Source of the DNA: Actinophytocola xinjiangensis
Lineage (GTDB): Bacteria; Actinomycetota; Actinomycetes; Mycobacteriales; Pseudonocardiaceae
DNA: 64,000 nt
Direction of reading: 5' to 3'
Assembly: GCF_001921215.1 (NCBI RefSeq)
Contig: NZ_MSIF01000003.1
Coordinates: forward strand, 1 to 64,000
The translations under genes and the position numbers were made by a program. Below the pieces are notes generated by a model, which was not told where the DNA came from, ran no database searches, and saw only the letters and a program-made list of their open reading frames with translations. Below, piece by piece: positions 51,277 to 61,666 of this stretch (position 1 is the first letter of the stretch; each line of letters begins with the position of its first letter).

Positions 51277-54012
51277 TCAGCAGTCGAAGCGGGTGAGGGG
51301 CAGGTCGGTCACGGTTGGCTGGCCGGGGCGGAGGCGGACGTCGGCCGTGGCGGGGATGTGGCCGTCCGCGGCGGCGATCAGGGAGTACTGGCCGGACGGG
51401 AGCCAGCGGGCGTAGCCGCCGGTGGCGGTGGTGGTCAGGGCGGCCGCGTCGGATCGGCCGGTGACGGTGACGGTCGCGCCGGGCAGGGGGTTGGTCGCGC
51501 CGGCGCACGACAGGGCCGTGACGGTGCCGGTCAGCAGGCCCCAGTTCGCGGGCGGGGCGACCGTCATCGTGGCGGGGATCTCGACGGTGGGGTACGGGGT
51601 GTCGGTGCGCAGCAGCAGGTCCGCGGGGAAGGTGCCGGGCTGGTCGGCGGTGCGGGCGTCGAACCGCACGGTCAGCGCCACTCGTTCGCCGGGGCGAAGG
51701 GTCACCGCTCTCGGGGTGGCCGACAGCCAGTCGGCGTCCCGGTCGCTGGTGCAGGAACTGTTGCCGGGCAGCAGTTCCACGAACGGGGTGCCGCCGAGAC
51801 CCGACGCGCCACCGCCGACCTTGTAGAAGCCGCAGGCACCGGCGCCCCGAAAAATACTGTTCACCGAGTTCGGCAGCGGGGACCAGGTGTCGGTGGCCGG
51901 GGAGTACGCGTGGCCCTGGTTGGTGATCGTGCTGGTGCCGTTGGTGACCCCGCCGGACAGCAGCAGCCGCCCGTTCGCGACGGTCGTGGCCGCCGCCCAC
52001 GAGTCGGCCGGCAGGTCGGCGTGCCGGGTCCAGCGGTCCAGGCCGGGGTCGTAGGAGTAGGTCGAGCGGCTCGGGCGACGATCCACGGTGCCACCCGTGC
52101 AGTACAGGCGCGCCTCGATCGCGCCGCAGGACACCCACGCCAGCGCCTCGGGGTAGTCGGCGACGGTGTCCCAGGTGTTGGTCGCCGGGCGGTAGCGCTG
52201 CACGGTCGACGTGCCGCACTGCGACTCTCCGAGGCAGCCGCCGACCACGTACAGCGTGTCGTCGAGAACCGCCGAGCCGGCGGCGGCGACCGGCTTGGGC
52301 ATGTCGGCCCCCGCCGACCACGCGCCGGTCGCCGGGTCGTAGACGTCCAGCTGTTCCACCATGTCCAGCGGGAACCCGGTCCCCCAGCCACCGGCGACGT
52401 ACAGCCGGCCACCGGCGACACCGGCCACCGGCCGCTCCCGGCCGTGCGGCAGGTTCGCGATCCGCGACCACACCCCGGTGCGGGTGTCGAGGGCGTAGGC
52501 GTCCTGGATCGCGTCCCGCGATCCGGACCGGCCGGCGACCGTGTAGATCACGCCGTCGTGGGCGGCGGCGGCGTTGTCCGCGACCTGGTAGGGCATGTCG
52601 CCCTGGGCCTGCCACGCGCCACCACCGTCGGCCGTGGCCGACGGGGCCGGGGAGGCGTCGCCGGCCAGGCGGTAGGGGGAGAACTCGCCGTGCACCAGGG
52701 TCGGCGCCACCCGCCGGGCGGCGGAGAGCGGCTCGAACGCGCCCGGCCGTTCGGCGACCGTGACCGTCGCCGGGGCGGTGCCGGTGTTGCGCACCACCAG
52801 GCGGGCGTTGTCCCGCTCACCCAGCGCCGGGTCGCCGCGTACCGCGTCGACGGCGGCCTCGATCCGGCCGGCGGCCAGGTCGAAGTCCAGCCGGGTGGCC
52901 TGGTTCGGCGCCACCTGGGCCGGTGTCGTCGTGGTCGTGTACCGCAGGTCCCCGGCGGTGAACGACCGGTTCCCCGTCCTGGCCGAGAACAGCCAGTACA
53001 GGCCGTCCTCGGCGCTGGTCGCCGTGCCGCCCTCGCCACGCACGCTCGCGCCCGCCAGGGGGTCGCCGGTGTTGCGGTCCCGGACGGTGCCCACGACCAG
53101 ACCGCCGGGCAGGGCGTCGCAGGAGCGGTTGCCGATGTACACGTCGTCCACGCCCCACCACTTGCCGGGCGTGATCGGGCCGTTGAGGTAGCGGAACCGC
53201 ACCCGCACACCGGACTTGCCGGCGGCCTGCGGGATCGGCACGGTCACCCGCACCGGTCCCGGCGCGTGGGCGGTGTTGCGCCAGACGTTCTCCCAGCTGG
53301 CGCCGGAGTCCACCGACAGGTCCAGCTCGCCGATCCCGGCCCGGCCGAAGCCGAAGCCGGTGAAGTCGCTGGCGAACCCGATCTCCGGGGCGGCGACCGC
53401 GCGCAGGTCGGCCGGCGCGGACACCAGCGTGGTGTCGATCCGGTCCGGGTCGAGGTAGTAGGCGGCGTCGGCGACGGCGAACGAGCCGTGCCCGCCGGTC
53501 TTGTTGGTGCGCTCGGCCGGGTCGTCGAACCGCCACACGTGGCCGTCGCCGACCGCGTCACCGATCGACCAGCCGGCCGGTGTCCCGGTGCTGTCGAAGG
53601 ATTCCACCAGCCCGTCGGAGCGGTGCCGGTAGCCGGGGGCGACGCACGTGTCGGTGTCGACCGGCACCGCGACGTCGGCGACCCGCGTGCCGGCCGGTAC
53701 CTGTTCGGCGGTCTCCCGGTAGCCGGCGTAGCCGGAGGTCACCCGCACGGTGTGTGCCTGCCCGGCGGGCACGGTCACCCGGTAGCGCCCGGTCCACGGG
53801 TCGGTGGACGTGGTGGTGACCGCCGCGCCCGCAGGATCGGTCACCACCACGTCGGCCAGCAGCGGCCAGCCCTGACCGGAGCCGTCGGTGACGACACCGG
53901 TGAGCGACACCTCGACGTCGACGCCGGCCACCGCCGGGGTGGGTGCGGCGACCAGGCCGAACGCGGTCAGCGCGGCGAGCGCCGCCGCCGTGCTTCTGGC
54001 GGACAGGGTCAT
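51277..54012 (-). CDS. Secreted kelch-repeat protein, protease-less paralogue of the neighbouring subtilase
   Basis: A 911-residue secreted protein. Signal peptide MTLSARSTAAALAALTAFGLVAAPTPAVAG. Then a carboxypeptidase-regulatory-like beta domain (about 35-130), a jelly-roll/MAM-like domain (HVWRFDDPAERTNKTGGHGSF to VRFRYLNGPITPGKWWGVDDVYIGNRSCD), another regulatory-like domain (GTVRDRNTGDPLAGASVRGEGG), five to six kelch motifs (about 480-720, with VAGGWGTGFPLDMVEQLDVYDP and YVVGGCLGESQCGTSTVQRY) and a C-terminal regulatory-like domain. This order equals the part of the upstream subtilase that follows its catalytic domain, so one arose from the other by duplication. ATG 54012 overlaps the subtilase stop. 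Role probably binding or adhesion; no catalytic site seen. Confidence 0.88.
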   Translation of the reverse strand: MTLSARSTAAALAALTAFGLVAAPTPAVAGVDVEVSLTGVVTDGSGQGWPLLADVVVTDPAGAAVTTTSTDPWTGRYRVTVPAGQAHTVRVTSGYAGYRETAEQVPAGTRVADVAVPVDTDTCVAPGYRHRSDGLVESFDSTGTPAGWSIGDAVGDGHVWRFDDPAERTNKTGGHGSFAVADAAYYLDPDRIDTTLVSAPADLRAVAAPEIGFASDFTGFGFGRAGIGELDLSVDSGASWENVWRNTAHAPGPVRVTVPIPQAAGKSGVRVRFRYLNGPITPGKWWGVDDVYIGNRSCDALPGGLVVGTVRDRNTGDPLAGASVRGEGGTATSAEDGLYWLFSARTGNRSFTAGDLRYTTTTTPAQVAPNQATRLDFDLAAGRIEAAVDAVRGDPALGERDNARLVVRNTGTAPATVTVAERPGAFEPLSAARRVAPTLVHGEFSPYRLAGDASPAPSATADGGGAWQAQGDMPYQVADNAAAAHDGVIYTVAGRSGSRDAIQDAYALDTRTGVWSRIANLPHGRERPVAGVAGGRLYVAGGWGTGFPLDMVEQLDVYDPATGAWSAGADMPKPVAAAGSAVLDDTLYVVGGCLGESQCGTSTVQRYRPATNTWDTVADYPEALAWVSCGAIEARLYCTGGTVDRRPSRSTYSYDPGLDRWTRHADLPADSWAAATTVANGRLLLSGGVTNGTSTITNQGHAYSPATDTWSPLPNSVNSIFRGAGACGFYKVGGGASGLGGTPFVELLPGNSSCTSDRDADWLSATPRAVTLRPGERVALTVRFDARTADQPGTFPADLLLRTDTPYPTVEIPATMTVAPPANWGLLTGTVTALSCAGATNPLPGATVTVTGRSDAAALTTTATGGYARWLPSGQYSLIAAADGHIPATADVRLRPGQPTVTDLPLTRFDC

Positions 54013-57000
54013 GACACCCTCCTCGGGGAGCAGCCGGCGCGGGTGAGCGCGAAGTCGGCGACGGTGGTCTGGCCGGCGCGCACGCGGACCGTCGCCGCCG
54101 TCGCCAGGTGGCCGTCCTTGGCGACCACCAGCTGCACGCCGTTGGCCCGTTCGAGCCACCGGTGGTAGCGGCCGTGCGCGTCGGTGCGCAGGGTCTCGCC
54201 GGTGCCGCCGGCGGTGATCCGCACGACCGCGCCGGGCAGCGGCGCGGACGTCGCGTCGCAGGCGGTGCCGGTGACCGTGCCGGTCAGCGTGCCCCAGCTC
54301 GACGGTGGGTCGACGGTCATCGACACCGGCACGGTGTCGGTGTCGTACGGGGTGTCGTTGCGGACCAGCAGCGCGGCGACGTACCGGCCGGGCTGGGTGA
54401 CCGCCGCGCTCAGCGACGCGGTCACCGTGACGCTCTCGCCCGGCTGGAGGGTGGCGGCGCCGGGGCGGGCCGACAGCCAGGACACCGGGTCCCGGTCGTC
54501 GCACTGGGTGAAACCGGGCAGTACCTCGGCCAGGGCGGACGCCGCGCCACCGAGGTTCAGGCCGCCGACCCGGTGGAAGCCGCAGCCGCTGCCGCCCCGG
54601 TAGAGCGCGGTGGTGGCGTTGGGCAGCGCCGACCACGAGTCGGTCAGCGGGTCGTAGGCGAAGCCCTCGTTGGTGACCACCCGCCCCCGTTCGGTCACGC
54701 CGCCGGAGACCAGCAGGCGCCCGTCGGCGACCGCGTAGCTCATGCCCCACAGGTCCAGCGGCAGGTCGGCGACCCTGGTCCACCGGTCCCCCGCCACGTC
54801 GTAGCGGTAGGTGGCGCGGCTCGGGTCCTGCTCCTCGGCGGTGCCGCCGGCGCAGTACAGCGCCGTGCCGATGCCGCCGCAGGCCAGCCAGGAGGTGTCC
54901 TCGGGGTAGTCGGCGAGCCGGGTCCAGGTGCCGGCGGCCGGGTCGAACCGGTGGACCTCGTCGGTGCCGCAGGAACTGCCGCAGCCGCCGACGACGTAGA
55001 GCGCGCCGCCGAACACGGCGGTGCCCGACGCCGAGCGGGCGACCGGGACCGGCGGCCCCGGCGACCAGGTGTCGGTGTGCGGGTCGTAGACGTCCATGTC
55101 GGAGCGCAGCGCGCCGTCGACCCAGCCGCCGGCGACGTAGAACCGGTCGCCGATGAACCCGGCCGCCGGCCGCTGCCGGGGGCGGGGGGCGTCGGCGAGC
55201 CTGGTCCAGTCGCCGTCCTCGGGGTCGTAGACGAACGTGTCGCGCACGACGCCGGTCCAGCTCCGGCCGCCGGAGGAGTACACCTCGCCGTCGTGGTAGC
55301 CCAGCGCGTTGTCCATGATCGCGATCGGGTAGTCGGCGATCGAGGTCCACGGGGTGGAGGGCGAGGTGCCGGCGGCGACGGTCGCGGCGGCGACCGGGAC
55401 GTCGTCCGGGGAGAACCGGCCGGGCACCCGTTGGACCGGGGCGCCGGCCGTCGTGGCGGTCAGCGCGGCGGAGGTGCGGTTCCCGTCGGCGGTGGCGACC
55501 TGCACGTCGCCGTGCCGTTCGGTCAGGTCCAGGCGCACCGGCGCGGTGCCGTCGTTGCGCAGGGTGACGGTGCCGGTGGTGCGTCCACCCAGCGCGGTCC
55601 GCGTGTCGACCGCGCCGCCGAGCACGGTGACCCGGCCGGCGGCCGGGGACAGCTCGACCGGGGTGACCGCGTCGGCGGCGACCTCGACCCGCCGGGTCTG
55701 GCGCTGGTAGCGCTCCCTGGTCGCGGTCAGCTCCCGCTCGCCCGCCCGGTCGAACAGCCAGTAGAAGCCGTCGTCGAGGTCGGGGTCGTCGGGGGTCGGC
55801 GCGGTGGTGACGGTGCCGCCGGCGTAGGTGACGGTGGCGCCGTTGAGCGGCGCGCCGGTGTTGCGGTCGCGCACGTGGCCGACGACCAGACCGCCGTCCT
55901 CGACCGCGCAGCCCCGGTCGCCGATCCGCACGTCGTCGACCTGCCACCACACGTCGAAGGACGCGGTGTAGTGGAACCGGATCCGCACGTTCGACTCGCC
56001 GGCGACCTGCGGAATCGGGACCATCACGGTCTGCTTGCGCGCGTCGGCGCCGTTGCGCCACGCGGTGGTCCAGGTGGCGCCGCCGTCGGCGGAGACGTCG
56101 ACCGAGGCTGTCGAGCGGCCGGAGGTGTTGTGGTCGGTGGCGAACCAGACGGCCGGCGTCGTCGTGCCGGACAGGTCGACCACGGGCGAGACCAGCGCGG
56201 TGTCCTGCGAGGCGCCCTGGCCGAAGCCCGAGCTGTAGACCCACGCGTAGAGGCCGTCACCGCCGGTGCGGTTGCCGAAGTTGCGGTGGTCGTCGAACCT
56301 CCAGGTCTGGCCCTCGCCGAGGTTGTCGACGACTGTCCAGCCGGCCGGGGCGGCCGGCTCGTCGAAGGTCTGGGTGTGGACGATGTCCGGGTCGGTGGCG
56401 CGGTAGCCGGGCGCGGTGCACGCGTAGGGGTCGGCCGGCAGGGCGACGTCCCTGGTCAGGTCCCGTTCGCCGACGGTGACCCGCTCGGTCCGCGCGGTGT
56501 AGCCGGGGTGGACGCCCGCGACGGTCACCGTGTACTCGGCGCCGACCGGCAGCCGGAGGGTGTAGCGGCCGGTCGCCGGGTCGGTGTGGGTCAGGCCGCC
56601 CGGGACGTCCTGGGCCTGGATCGTCGCGTACAGCGGCCAGCCGTGGTCGGACCCCTCGCGGACGGTGCCGCTGACCGCGACGGTCGGCAACGCGGTCAAC
56701 GCCAGGTCGGCGGCCACGGTGCCCTCGGCGGTGACGGTGACCTCGGCGTTCCCGGTGCGGTAGCCGAAACGCTGGGCCGCCACGGTGTAGGCGCCGGTGG
56801 GCAGCACCATCGAGTACGCGCCGTCGGCGCCGGTGTCGATGGTCCGCTCGACCGGCCCGGTGACCGTGACCCGCGCGCCGTCGACCGGGTCGCCGGTGGC
56901 GGCGTCGGTGACCGTGCCGGTGAGCCGGCCGGCGGCCACGTCCCTCGGCGCGGACTCGACCGCGCGGTACGCGTCGAGCCGGCCCTCGCCGTAGACGTTG

Positions 57001-58424
57001 TTCCGTTGCGCGGTACCGCCGCAGGTGGTGTCGTCGACGTCGACGGCGGTGGTGTCCAGCAGCCGCCGGGTCTCGGTGATGTCGCCGATGACCGACGGCG
57101 CGGCCGACCAGAGCAGCGCCACCGCGCCGGACACGTGCGGCGCGGCCATGGAGGTGCCGCTCATCGCCGCGTAGCGGTCGCCGGGGTAGGTGGAGCGGAT
57201 GTTCACGCCCGGCGCGGAGATGTTCGGCTTGACCTCGCCGTTCGCACCGGGGCCCCGGCTGGAGCCGTCGTCGATGACCCCGTTCACGTCGTACATGCCG
57301 GCGGCGTAGGTGGCGACCGCGTCGCCGGGGGTGCCGGCGGTGTCGCAACTGGGCCCGGAGTTGCCGTTGGAGAAGGACGGGAACATGCCGGCGGCGAGCC
57401 AGGCGTCGATCACGTCGTCGTACCACGGGTCGGCGATCGAGCCGTTGCTCGCGCCCCACGAGTTGTTGACGATGTGCGGGCGCAGTCCCGGCCGGGGGTT
57501 GCGCCCGTCGGCGTCGGTCGGCGCCAGCACCCACTCCCCCGAGGCGAGCAGCGCGAACGACGAGCACGAGTCGCCCTCGCAGCCCTTGGCGGCGATCCAG
57601 GTCGCGCCGGGGGCGACGCCGATGCCGCCGGCCGGGCCGCCGCCGGTCATGGTGCCCATGGTGTGCGTGCCGTGCCCGGAGTTGTCGCACGGCGCGGGGG
57701 TGGAGGTCTGGCACACCGAGGCGGGGTCGTACCAGTTGTAGGCGTGGTCGAAGGTGCCGTCGCCCCGGTTGCCCCGGTACCGGTCGACCAGCGCGGGGTG
57801 GTCGAACTGCACGCCGGAGTCGATGTTGGCCACGACGATGCCGGTGCCGTCGGCCTGGAAGTCCCGCCAGACGTCGTCGGCGCGGATGTCGGCGACACCC
57901 CACTCGACGGCGGCCCGCGCGGCGGCGGTGGCGGCGGGTTCTGGCTCGGGCAGCGCGTAGGTGCGCGCCGGGTACAGGGTGGCGACCTCGGTCCTGGCGG
58001 CCAGGGTCCCGGCGAGGGTCTCGTCGCCGTCGAAGACGTAGATGGTGTTGGCGGCGCTGAAGGCGTGGTAGCGCACGCCGGCCGCGTCGAGCTGCTGGCG
58101 CACGGCCCGCTGGCTGTCGCGCGCGGTGCGGTCCAGCGCGGCGAGCACCGCCGCGCCACGTTCGGTCCAGCCGGCGGTCCGGGACGCCTCGGTGAGGTCG
58201 GCCCGCGCGGTGAACGACACCAGGAAGTCCTGCCGGCCGGTGTCCAGCGCGCCGCTCAGGTCACGGTCGATCTTGGCCTGCGCCGGGGACGCCGGCGGCG
58301 GCGCGGCGGGCAGCGCGGCGGGCAGCGCGGCGGGCGTGGCAGCGGTGGCCTGACCGCCCGTCGAGGCGAGCAGTCCGGCGGCGAGCGTGACGCCGAGCAG
58401 CCGTCTCAGTGTGCCGACCGTCAT
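54009..58424 (-). CDS. Secreted S8 serine peptidase (subtilase) with kelch and regulatory domains
   Basis: A 1471-residue secreted protease. Signal peptide (MTVGTLRRLLGVTLAAGLLASTGGQATA), a propeptide with I9-like features (50-160), then the subtilisin domain (180-490) with Asp202 in IDSGVQFDHP, His251 in NSGHGTHTMG, oxyanion-region FSNGNSGPS and Ser425 in SGTSMAAPH. After it come carboxypeptidase-regulatory-like domains (505-660), a jelly-roll domain (680-830) with WWQVDDVRIGDRGC, another regulatory-like domain, kelch repeats (about 1030-1290) and a final regulatory-like domain. ATG 58424 has GGAGG 7 bases upstream and a -10 TATAAC at 58458-58453. The frame stays open far upstream, but that part is antisense to the regulator gene. 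It is the first gene of a two-gene operon. Confidence 0.93.
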   Translation of the reverse strand: MTVGTLRRLLGVTLAAGLLASTGGQATAATPAALPAALPAAPPPASPAQAKIDRDLSGALDTGRQDFLVSFTARADLTEASRTAGWTERGAAVLAALDRTARDSQRAVRQQLDAAGVRYHAFSAANTIYVFDGDETLAGTLAARTEVATLYPARTYALPEPEPAATAAARAAVEWGVADIRADDVWRDFQADGTGIVVANIDSGVQFDHPALVDRYRGNRGDGTFDHAYNWYDPASVCQTSTPAPCDNSGHGTHTMGTMTGGGPAGGIGVAPGATWIAAKGCEGDSCSSFALLASGEWVLAPTDADGRNPRPGLRPHIVNNSWGASNGSIADPWYDDVIDAWLAAGMFPSFSNGNSGPSCDTAGTPGDAVATYAAGMYDVNGVIDDGSSRGPGANGEVKPNISAPGVNIRSTYPGDRYAAMSGTSMAAPHVSGAVALLWSAAPSVIGDITETRRLLDTTAVDVDDTTCGGTAQRNNVYGEGRLDAYRAVESAPRDVAAGRLTGTVTDAATGDPVDGARVTVTGPVERTIDTGADGAYSMVLPTGAYTVAAQRFGYRTGNAEVTVTAEGTVAADLALTALPTVAVSGTVREGSDHGWPLYATIQAQDVPGGLTHTDPATGRYTLRLPVGAEYTVTVAGVHPGYTARTERVTVGERDLTRDVALPADPYACTAPGYRATDPDIVHTQTFDEPAAPAGWTVVDNLGEGQTWRFDDHRNFGNRTGGDGLYAWVYSSGFGQGASQDTALVSPVVDLSGTTTPAVWFATDHNTSGRSTASVDVSADGGATWTTAWRNGADARKQTVMVPIPQVAGESNVRIRFHYTASFDVWWQVDDVRIGDRGCAVEDGGLVVGHVRDRNTGAPLNGATVTYAGGTVTTAPTPDDPDLDDGFYWLFDRAGERELTATRERYQRQTRRVEVAADAVTPVELSPAAGRVTVLGGAVDTRTALGGRTTGTVTLRNDGTAPVRLDLTERHGDVQVATADGNRTSAALTATTAGAPVQRVPGRFSPDDVPVAAATVAAGTSPSTPWTSIADYPIAIMDNALGYHDGEVYSSGGRSWTGVVRDTFVYDPEDGDWTRLADAPRPRQRPAAGFIGDRFYVAGGWVDGALRSDMDVYDPHTDTWSPGPPVPVARSASGTAVFGGALYVVGGCGSSCGTDEVHRFDPAAGTWTRLADYPEDTSWLACGGIGTALYCAGGTAEEQDPSRATYRYDVAGDRWTRVADLPLDLWGMSYAVADGRLLVSGGVTERGRVVTNEGFAYDPLTDSWSALPNATTALYRGGSGCGFHRVGGLNLGGAASALAEVLPGFTQCDDRDPVSWLSARPGAATLQPGESVTVTASLSAAVTQPGRYVAALLVRNDTPYDTDTVPVSMTVDPPSSWGTLTGTVTGTACDATSAPLPGAVVRITAGGTGETLRTDAHGRYHRWLERANGVQLVVAKDGHLATAATVRVRAGQTTVADFALTRAGCSPRRVS

Positions 58425-58452
58425 ACGGGTCCTCCGTCCACAGCGGATCTCG

Positions 58453-58458
58453 GTTATA
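58453..58458 (-). promoter_or_regulatory. -10 box of the subtilase operon
   Basis: TATAAC on the minus strand (58458-58453) would place the transcript start near 58446, with a leader of about 22 bases containing GGAGG. It lies in a 114-bp divergent promoter region shared with the LAL regulator. Confidence 0.45.
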
Positions 58459-58505
58459 GAAACCACGTGGCGGGAGGTGCCATCATCCGTACGGGCTACT
58501 GAAAA

Positions 58506-58533
58506 TTGACACTGAACGTTGACTACGTACGGG
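58506..58533 (+). promoter_or_regulatory. Promoter of the LAL regulator
   Basis: A consensus -35 TTGACA (58506-58511) is followed after 16 bases by TACGGG (58528-58533), a weak -10, and the ATG at 58539 comes 5 bases later. The mRNA is probably leaderless or nearly so. A second TTGAC (58518-58522) lies inside the spacer. Confidence 0.35.
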
Positions 58534-58538
58534 TTGGC

Positions 58539-61292
58539 ATGGAGTTCGTTGGCCGGGTGTCGGAACTCGCCACGTTGCGCGCCGCCGTGGCGGCCGCTCC
58601 CGCGATGGTGCTGGTCGACGGCGAGGCGGGGGTCGGCAAGAGCAGGCTGGTGGACGAGGCGCTGACCGGGTTCGGTGACCGGGTGCTGCTGGTCGGGCAG
58701 TGTGAGCCGGTGCAGGAGCCGTTCCCGCTCGGGCCGGTGCTGGACGCGGCCGGTGGGGTCGCCGGGCGGCTGCGCCCGCCGGAGGAGCTGAACCCGGTGA
58801 TCGGTGCGCTCGCGCCCTACCTGCCGGAACTGGCGGGCCGGCTGCCCCCGGCGCCGCCGGCCCTGCCCGACCAGCGCGCCGAACGGCACCGGCTGTTCCG
58901 GGCCGCCACCGCGCTGCTCGGCGAGCTCGGCCCGGCCGTGCTGGTCGTGGAGGACGTGCACTGGGCGGACGCGAGCACCGTGGAGTTCGTGGCGTTCCTG
59001 GCCTCGCGGCTGCCGCCCGAGCTGACCGTGGTGGTGACGCTGCGCAGCGAGGACCACCGGCGACTGCCGATCTGGGAGGCGCTGGCCGGCAGCGTCGGGC
59101 GGATCACGGTACGGCCGCTGGAACCGGCGGAGGTCAGGGTGCTCGCCGGGCAGGTCGTCGAGCAGGTGCCCGACCGGTTCGTCACGACGCTGGTCGACCT
59201 GACCGCCGGGATCCCGTTCATCGTCGAGGAGGTGCTGGGGGCGCTGTCCGGTGACCGCACCCGCCTCGGTGACCTCGCCGTGCCGACGGCGCTGCGTGAC
59301 GTGCTGCTGCACCGCTGGAACTCCCTCGACGAGCGGTCCCAGGAGGTGCTCGGCGCCGCCGCGGTCCTCGGCCCGGCCCCGGACGACGACCTGCTCGTGC
59401 GGGTGGCCGGTGCGAGCCCGGCGGCGGTGGCCGCCGCGCTCGGTCAGGCGCTGGCCGTCGGCCTGATGTACGAGGACGGCGGCCGGACCAGGTTCCGGCA
59501 CGCGCTGGCCAGGCAGGTCATCCACGAGGCGCTGCCGGCGCCGGTCCGGCGGCTGCTGCACCTGTCGGCGGCCGGGGCGCTGGCCGAGGGCCCCGAGCCG
59601 AGACCCGTCGCGCGGCTGGCCTACCACTACCGGGGGGCCGGCCGGGACGCCGAGGCGGTGCGCTACGCGGAGGCGGCGGCCGACCTGGCGCTGTCCCACG
59701 GCGACGACGCGACCGCCGCCCGGTTCCTGATGCGCGCGCTGGAGGTCCCCGACCTCGACGACCGGGTCCGTCTGGTCCGCAAGATGGCCCGGGCGGCGGT
59801 CGACGGCCTGGCCCACTCGGAGGCCACGCCGATCCTGCGCGGCCTGGTGGACGACGACCGGCTCCCCCGGCCGGCGCGGGGCGAGCTGCGGTTCCTGCTC
59901 GGCCGGCTGCTGCGCCAGCAGGGCGAGGCCACCCTGGGCTACGAGGAGATCGAACGTGCCGTGTCCGAGGTGGCCGACCGCCCCGACCTGCTGGGCCGGG
60001 CCCTGGCGATCCTGGCGGTGCCCGACGTCGTCACCGACCGCACGGTCGACGAGCACCTGGCGAGGTCCGCCGCCGCCGGCGAGGCCGCCGCCCGCAGTGA
60101 CGACACGGCGGTGGGTCTGGCGCACCGCATCGCGATGGCGTCGCTGCGTGTCGCGGTCGGCGCGCCGGACGGCTGGCACCTGGTCGACGAGCTGTGCCGC
60201 GACCCGGTGCTGCTGGCCGAGCCGAGGGAGTTCGCCCGGGCGTGCCTGAACTGGGCGCAGAGCGCGCTCTACGTCGGCTACCTGGACCGCGCGGAGGCGC
60301 TCTACCGGCAGGGCCGCCGGGTGGCCGAGGACGCCGGCTACGTGCGGGTGGCCAGGGTGATCGAACTGGTGGCGGTGTCGATCGACCGCGAGGCCGGCCG
60401 CTGGGACGGGCTGGAGCAGCGGGCCCGTGCGCTGGTCCGCGAACCCGACGACTTCGCGGCGGCGGAGCTGGACGTGCGTTACCTGCTCAGCTCGGTCCTC
60501 GCGGCCCGGGGCGACACCGAGGAGGCCAGGGCGGGCCTGACCGAGGTGGCGGACACGGCCGAGCGGGTGGGGGCGGTCCGCCCGCTGATCCCCGCGCGGG
60601 CGGCGCTGGCCAGGCTCCTGCTCACCACCGGTGCCCCCGCCGAGGCCGTCCGGGAGGCGGAGAAGTGTCTGGAAGCGGTGCGCGCCAAGGGGAACTGGGT
60701 GTGGGGGGCCGAGCCGGTGCTGTGTCTGGTGGAGGCGTGGGCTGACCTGGGCGAGCCGCACCGCGCCCGGCCGGTGGTGGCGGAGTTGGCGGCCGGCCTG
60801 GTGACCGCCGACGCGCCCAAACCCCAGGCCATCCTGGCCTGGTGCCAGGCGCTGCTGGACCAGGACGGGACGGCGCTGACGGCGGTGTCGGAAACCCTTG
60901 GCGCGTTGGGGTTTCCGTACGACCAGGCGGCGGCGTGGGTGTGGCTGGGCCGGTGGACCCGGTCGGCGCGGCTCCTGGAGCAGGCGCTGCGCCGCTATGA
61001 CGAGCTGGGGGCGGCCCGGGACGTGGCGCGGGTGTGTCAGGTGATGCGGGACGTGGGGGTGACGGTTCCGTATCCGTGGCGTGGTGGGCGCCGGTCCTAC
61101 GGCGAGCTGTTGTCGCCGCGCGAGCGGGAGGTGGCGACGTTGGCGGCCCAGGGGTGGTCCAACCGGGAGATCGCCGCGCGGTTGTTCCTGTCACAGCGGA
61201 CGGTGGAGAGTCATGTGGCGCGGGTGCTGCGGAAGCTGGGGGCCAGTTCCCGACGGGAGCTGGCTCCGTTGCTGACCACCGACCACGCCTGA
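58539..61292 (+). CDS. Large ATP-binding LuxR-family (LAL) regulator
   Basis: A 917-residue regulator. The N-terminal AAA/STAND ATPase has Walker [14 protein letters not shown] (residues 26-38) and Walker [13 protein letters not shown] helical TPR-like middle part (about 380-800) follows, and the C-terminal GerE HTH is [51 protein letters not shown]. Size and order fit the LAL/MalT-like group. ATG 58539 starts the typical FVGRVSEL opening. It is divergent from the subtilase operon, which is its most likely target, perhaps with the GH2 gene downstream. It ends 11 bases before the convergent haemoglobin gene. Confidence 0.92.
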   Translation: MEFVGRVSELATLRAAVAAAPAMVLVDGEAGVGKSRLVDEALTGFGDRVLLVGQCEPVQEPFPLGPVLDAAGGVAGRLRPPEELNPVIGALAPYLPELAGRLPPAPPALPDQRAERHRLFRAATALLGELGPAVLVVEDVHWADASTVEFVAFLASRLPPELTVVVTLRSEDHRRLPIWEALAGSVGRITVRPLEPAEVRVLAGQVVEQVPDRFVTTLVDLTAGIPFIVEEVLGALSGDRTRLGDLAVPTALRDVLLHRWNSLDERSQEVLGAAAVLGPAPDDDLLVRVAGASPAAVAAALGQALAVGLMYEDGGRTRFRHALARQVIHEALPAPVRRLLHLSAAGALAEGPEPRPVARLAYHYRGAGRDAEAVRYAEAAADLALSHGDDATAARFLMRALEVPDLDDRVRLVRKMARAAVDGLAHSEATPILRGLVDDDRLPRPARGELRFLLGRLLRQQGEATLGYEEIERAVSEVADRPDLLGRALAILAVPDVVTDRTVDEHLARSAAAGEAAARSDDTAVGLAHRIAMASLRVAVGAPDGWHLVDELCRDPVLLAEPREFARACLNWAQSALYVGYLDRAEALYRQGRRVAEDAGYVRVARVIELVAVSIDREAGRWDGLEQRARALVREPDDFAAAELDVRYLLSSVLAARGDTEEARAGLTEVADTAERVGAVRPLIPARAALARLLLTTGAPAEAVREAEKCLEAVRAKGNWVWGAEPVLCLVEAWADLGEPHRARPVVAELAAGLVTADAPKPQAILAWCQALLDQDGTALTAVSETLGALGFPYDQAAAWVWLGRWTRSARLLEQALRRYDELGAARDVARVCQVMRDVGVTVPYPWRGGRRSYGELLSPREREVATLAAQGWSNREIAARLFLSQRTVESHVARVLRKLGASSRRELAPLLTTDHA

Positions 61293-61303
61293 CCCGACAC
61301 CGC

Positions 61304-61666
61304 TCACTCGGCGGAGACGATGTCCCCGGCCAGCGGCGCGACCGCCGCCATGATGTCCGGGACGGTCTCGCCGGGCACCCCGGCCGTCCGCAGTGACCCT
61401 TCCAGGTGGCCCGCCACCAGGTCGAACTGGTGGCGGGTGATGCCCAGTCCCCGGTGTACCTCCTTCATCGTCCGGCCGCCGTACTCGTCGGGGCCGCCCA
61501 GGGCGACGGCGAAGAACTCGACCTGCAGTCCCTTCAGGCGCGCGAGGTTGACGCCGGCGAAGGAACCGGTCAGCGCGGGATCGGCCAGGACCCGGTCGTA
61601 GAAGTCGTCGACCACGGCGGCCAGGGCTTCCTGGCCGCCGATGTCCTCGTAGATGGTCATTGGCAT
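61304..61666 (-). CDS. glbN: Group I truncated haemoglobin
   Basis: A 120-residue group I truncated haemoglobin: TIYEDIGGQEALAAVVDDFYDRVLADP with Tyr B10 (Tyr23), LARLKGLQVEFFAVALGGP in the E helix, GRTMKEVHRGLGITRHQFDLVAGHL with the proximal His71, and VPGETVPDIMAAVAPLAGDIV at the end. Group I members bind O2 tightly and detoxify nitric oxide. The sequence is close in pattern to mycobacterial GlbN. Two starts are possible, ATG 61666 and ATG 61660. The upstream inverted repeats hint at specific regulation. It converges on the LAL regulator gene. Confidence 0.92.
   Translation of the reverse strand: MPMTIYEDIGGQEALAAVVDDFYDRVLADPALTGSFAGVNLARLKGLQVEFFAVALGGPDEYGGRTMKEVHRGLGITRHQFDLVAGHLEGSLRTAGVPGETVPDIMAAVAPLAGDIVSAE

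Noticed and set aside
54013-56244. Upstream extension of the kelch paralogue frame
   Set aside because: It is an out-of-frame reading of the subtilase gene; a signal peptide begins at ATG 54012.
54108-58502. 1464-codon plus-strand frame antisense to the subtilase
   Set aside because: Gly/Val/Arg-rich shadow without any recognisable domain.
58425-60761. Upstream extension of the subtilase frame
   Set aside because: It runs antisense through the LAL regulator, while ATG 58424 has a ribosome-binding site, a signal peptide and a -10 box.
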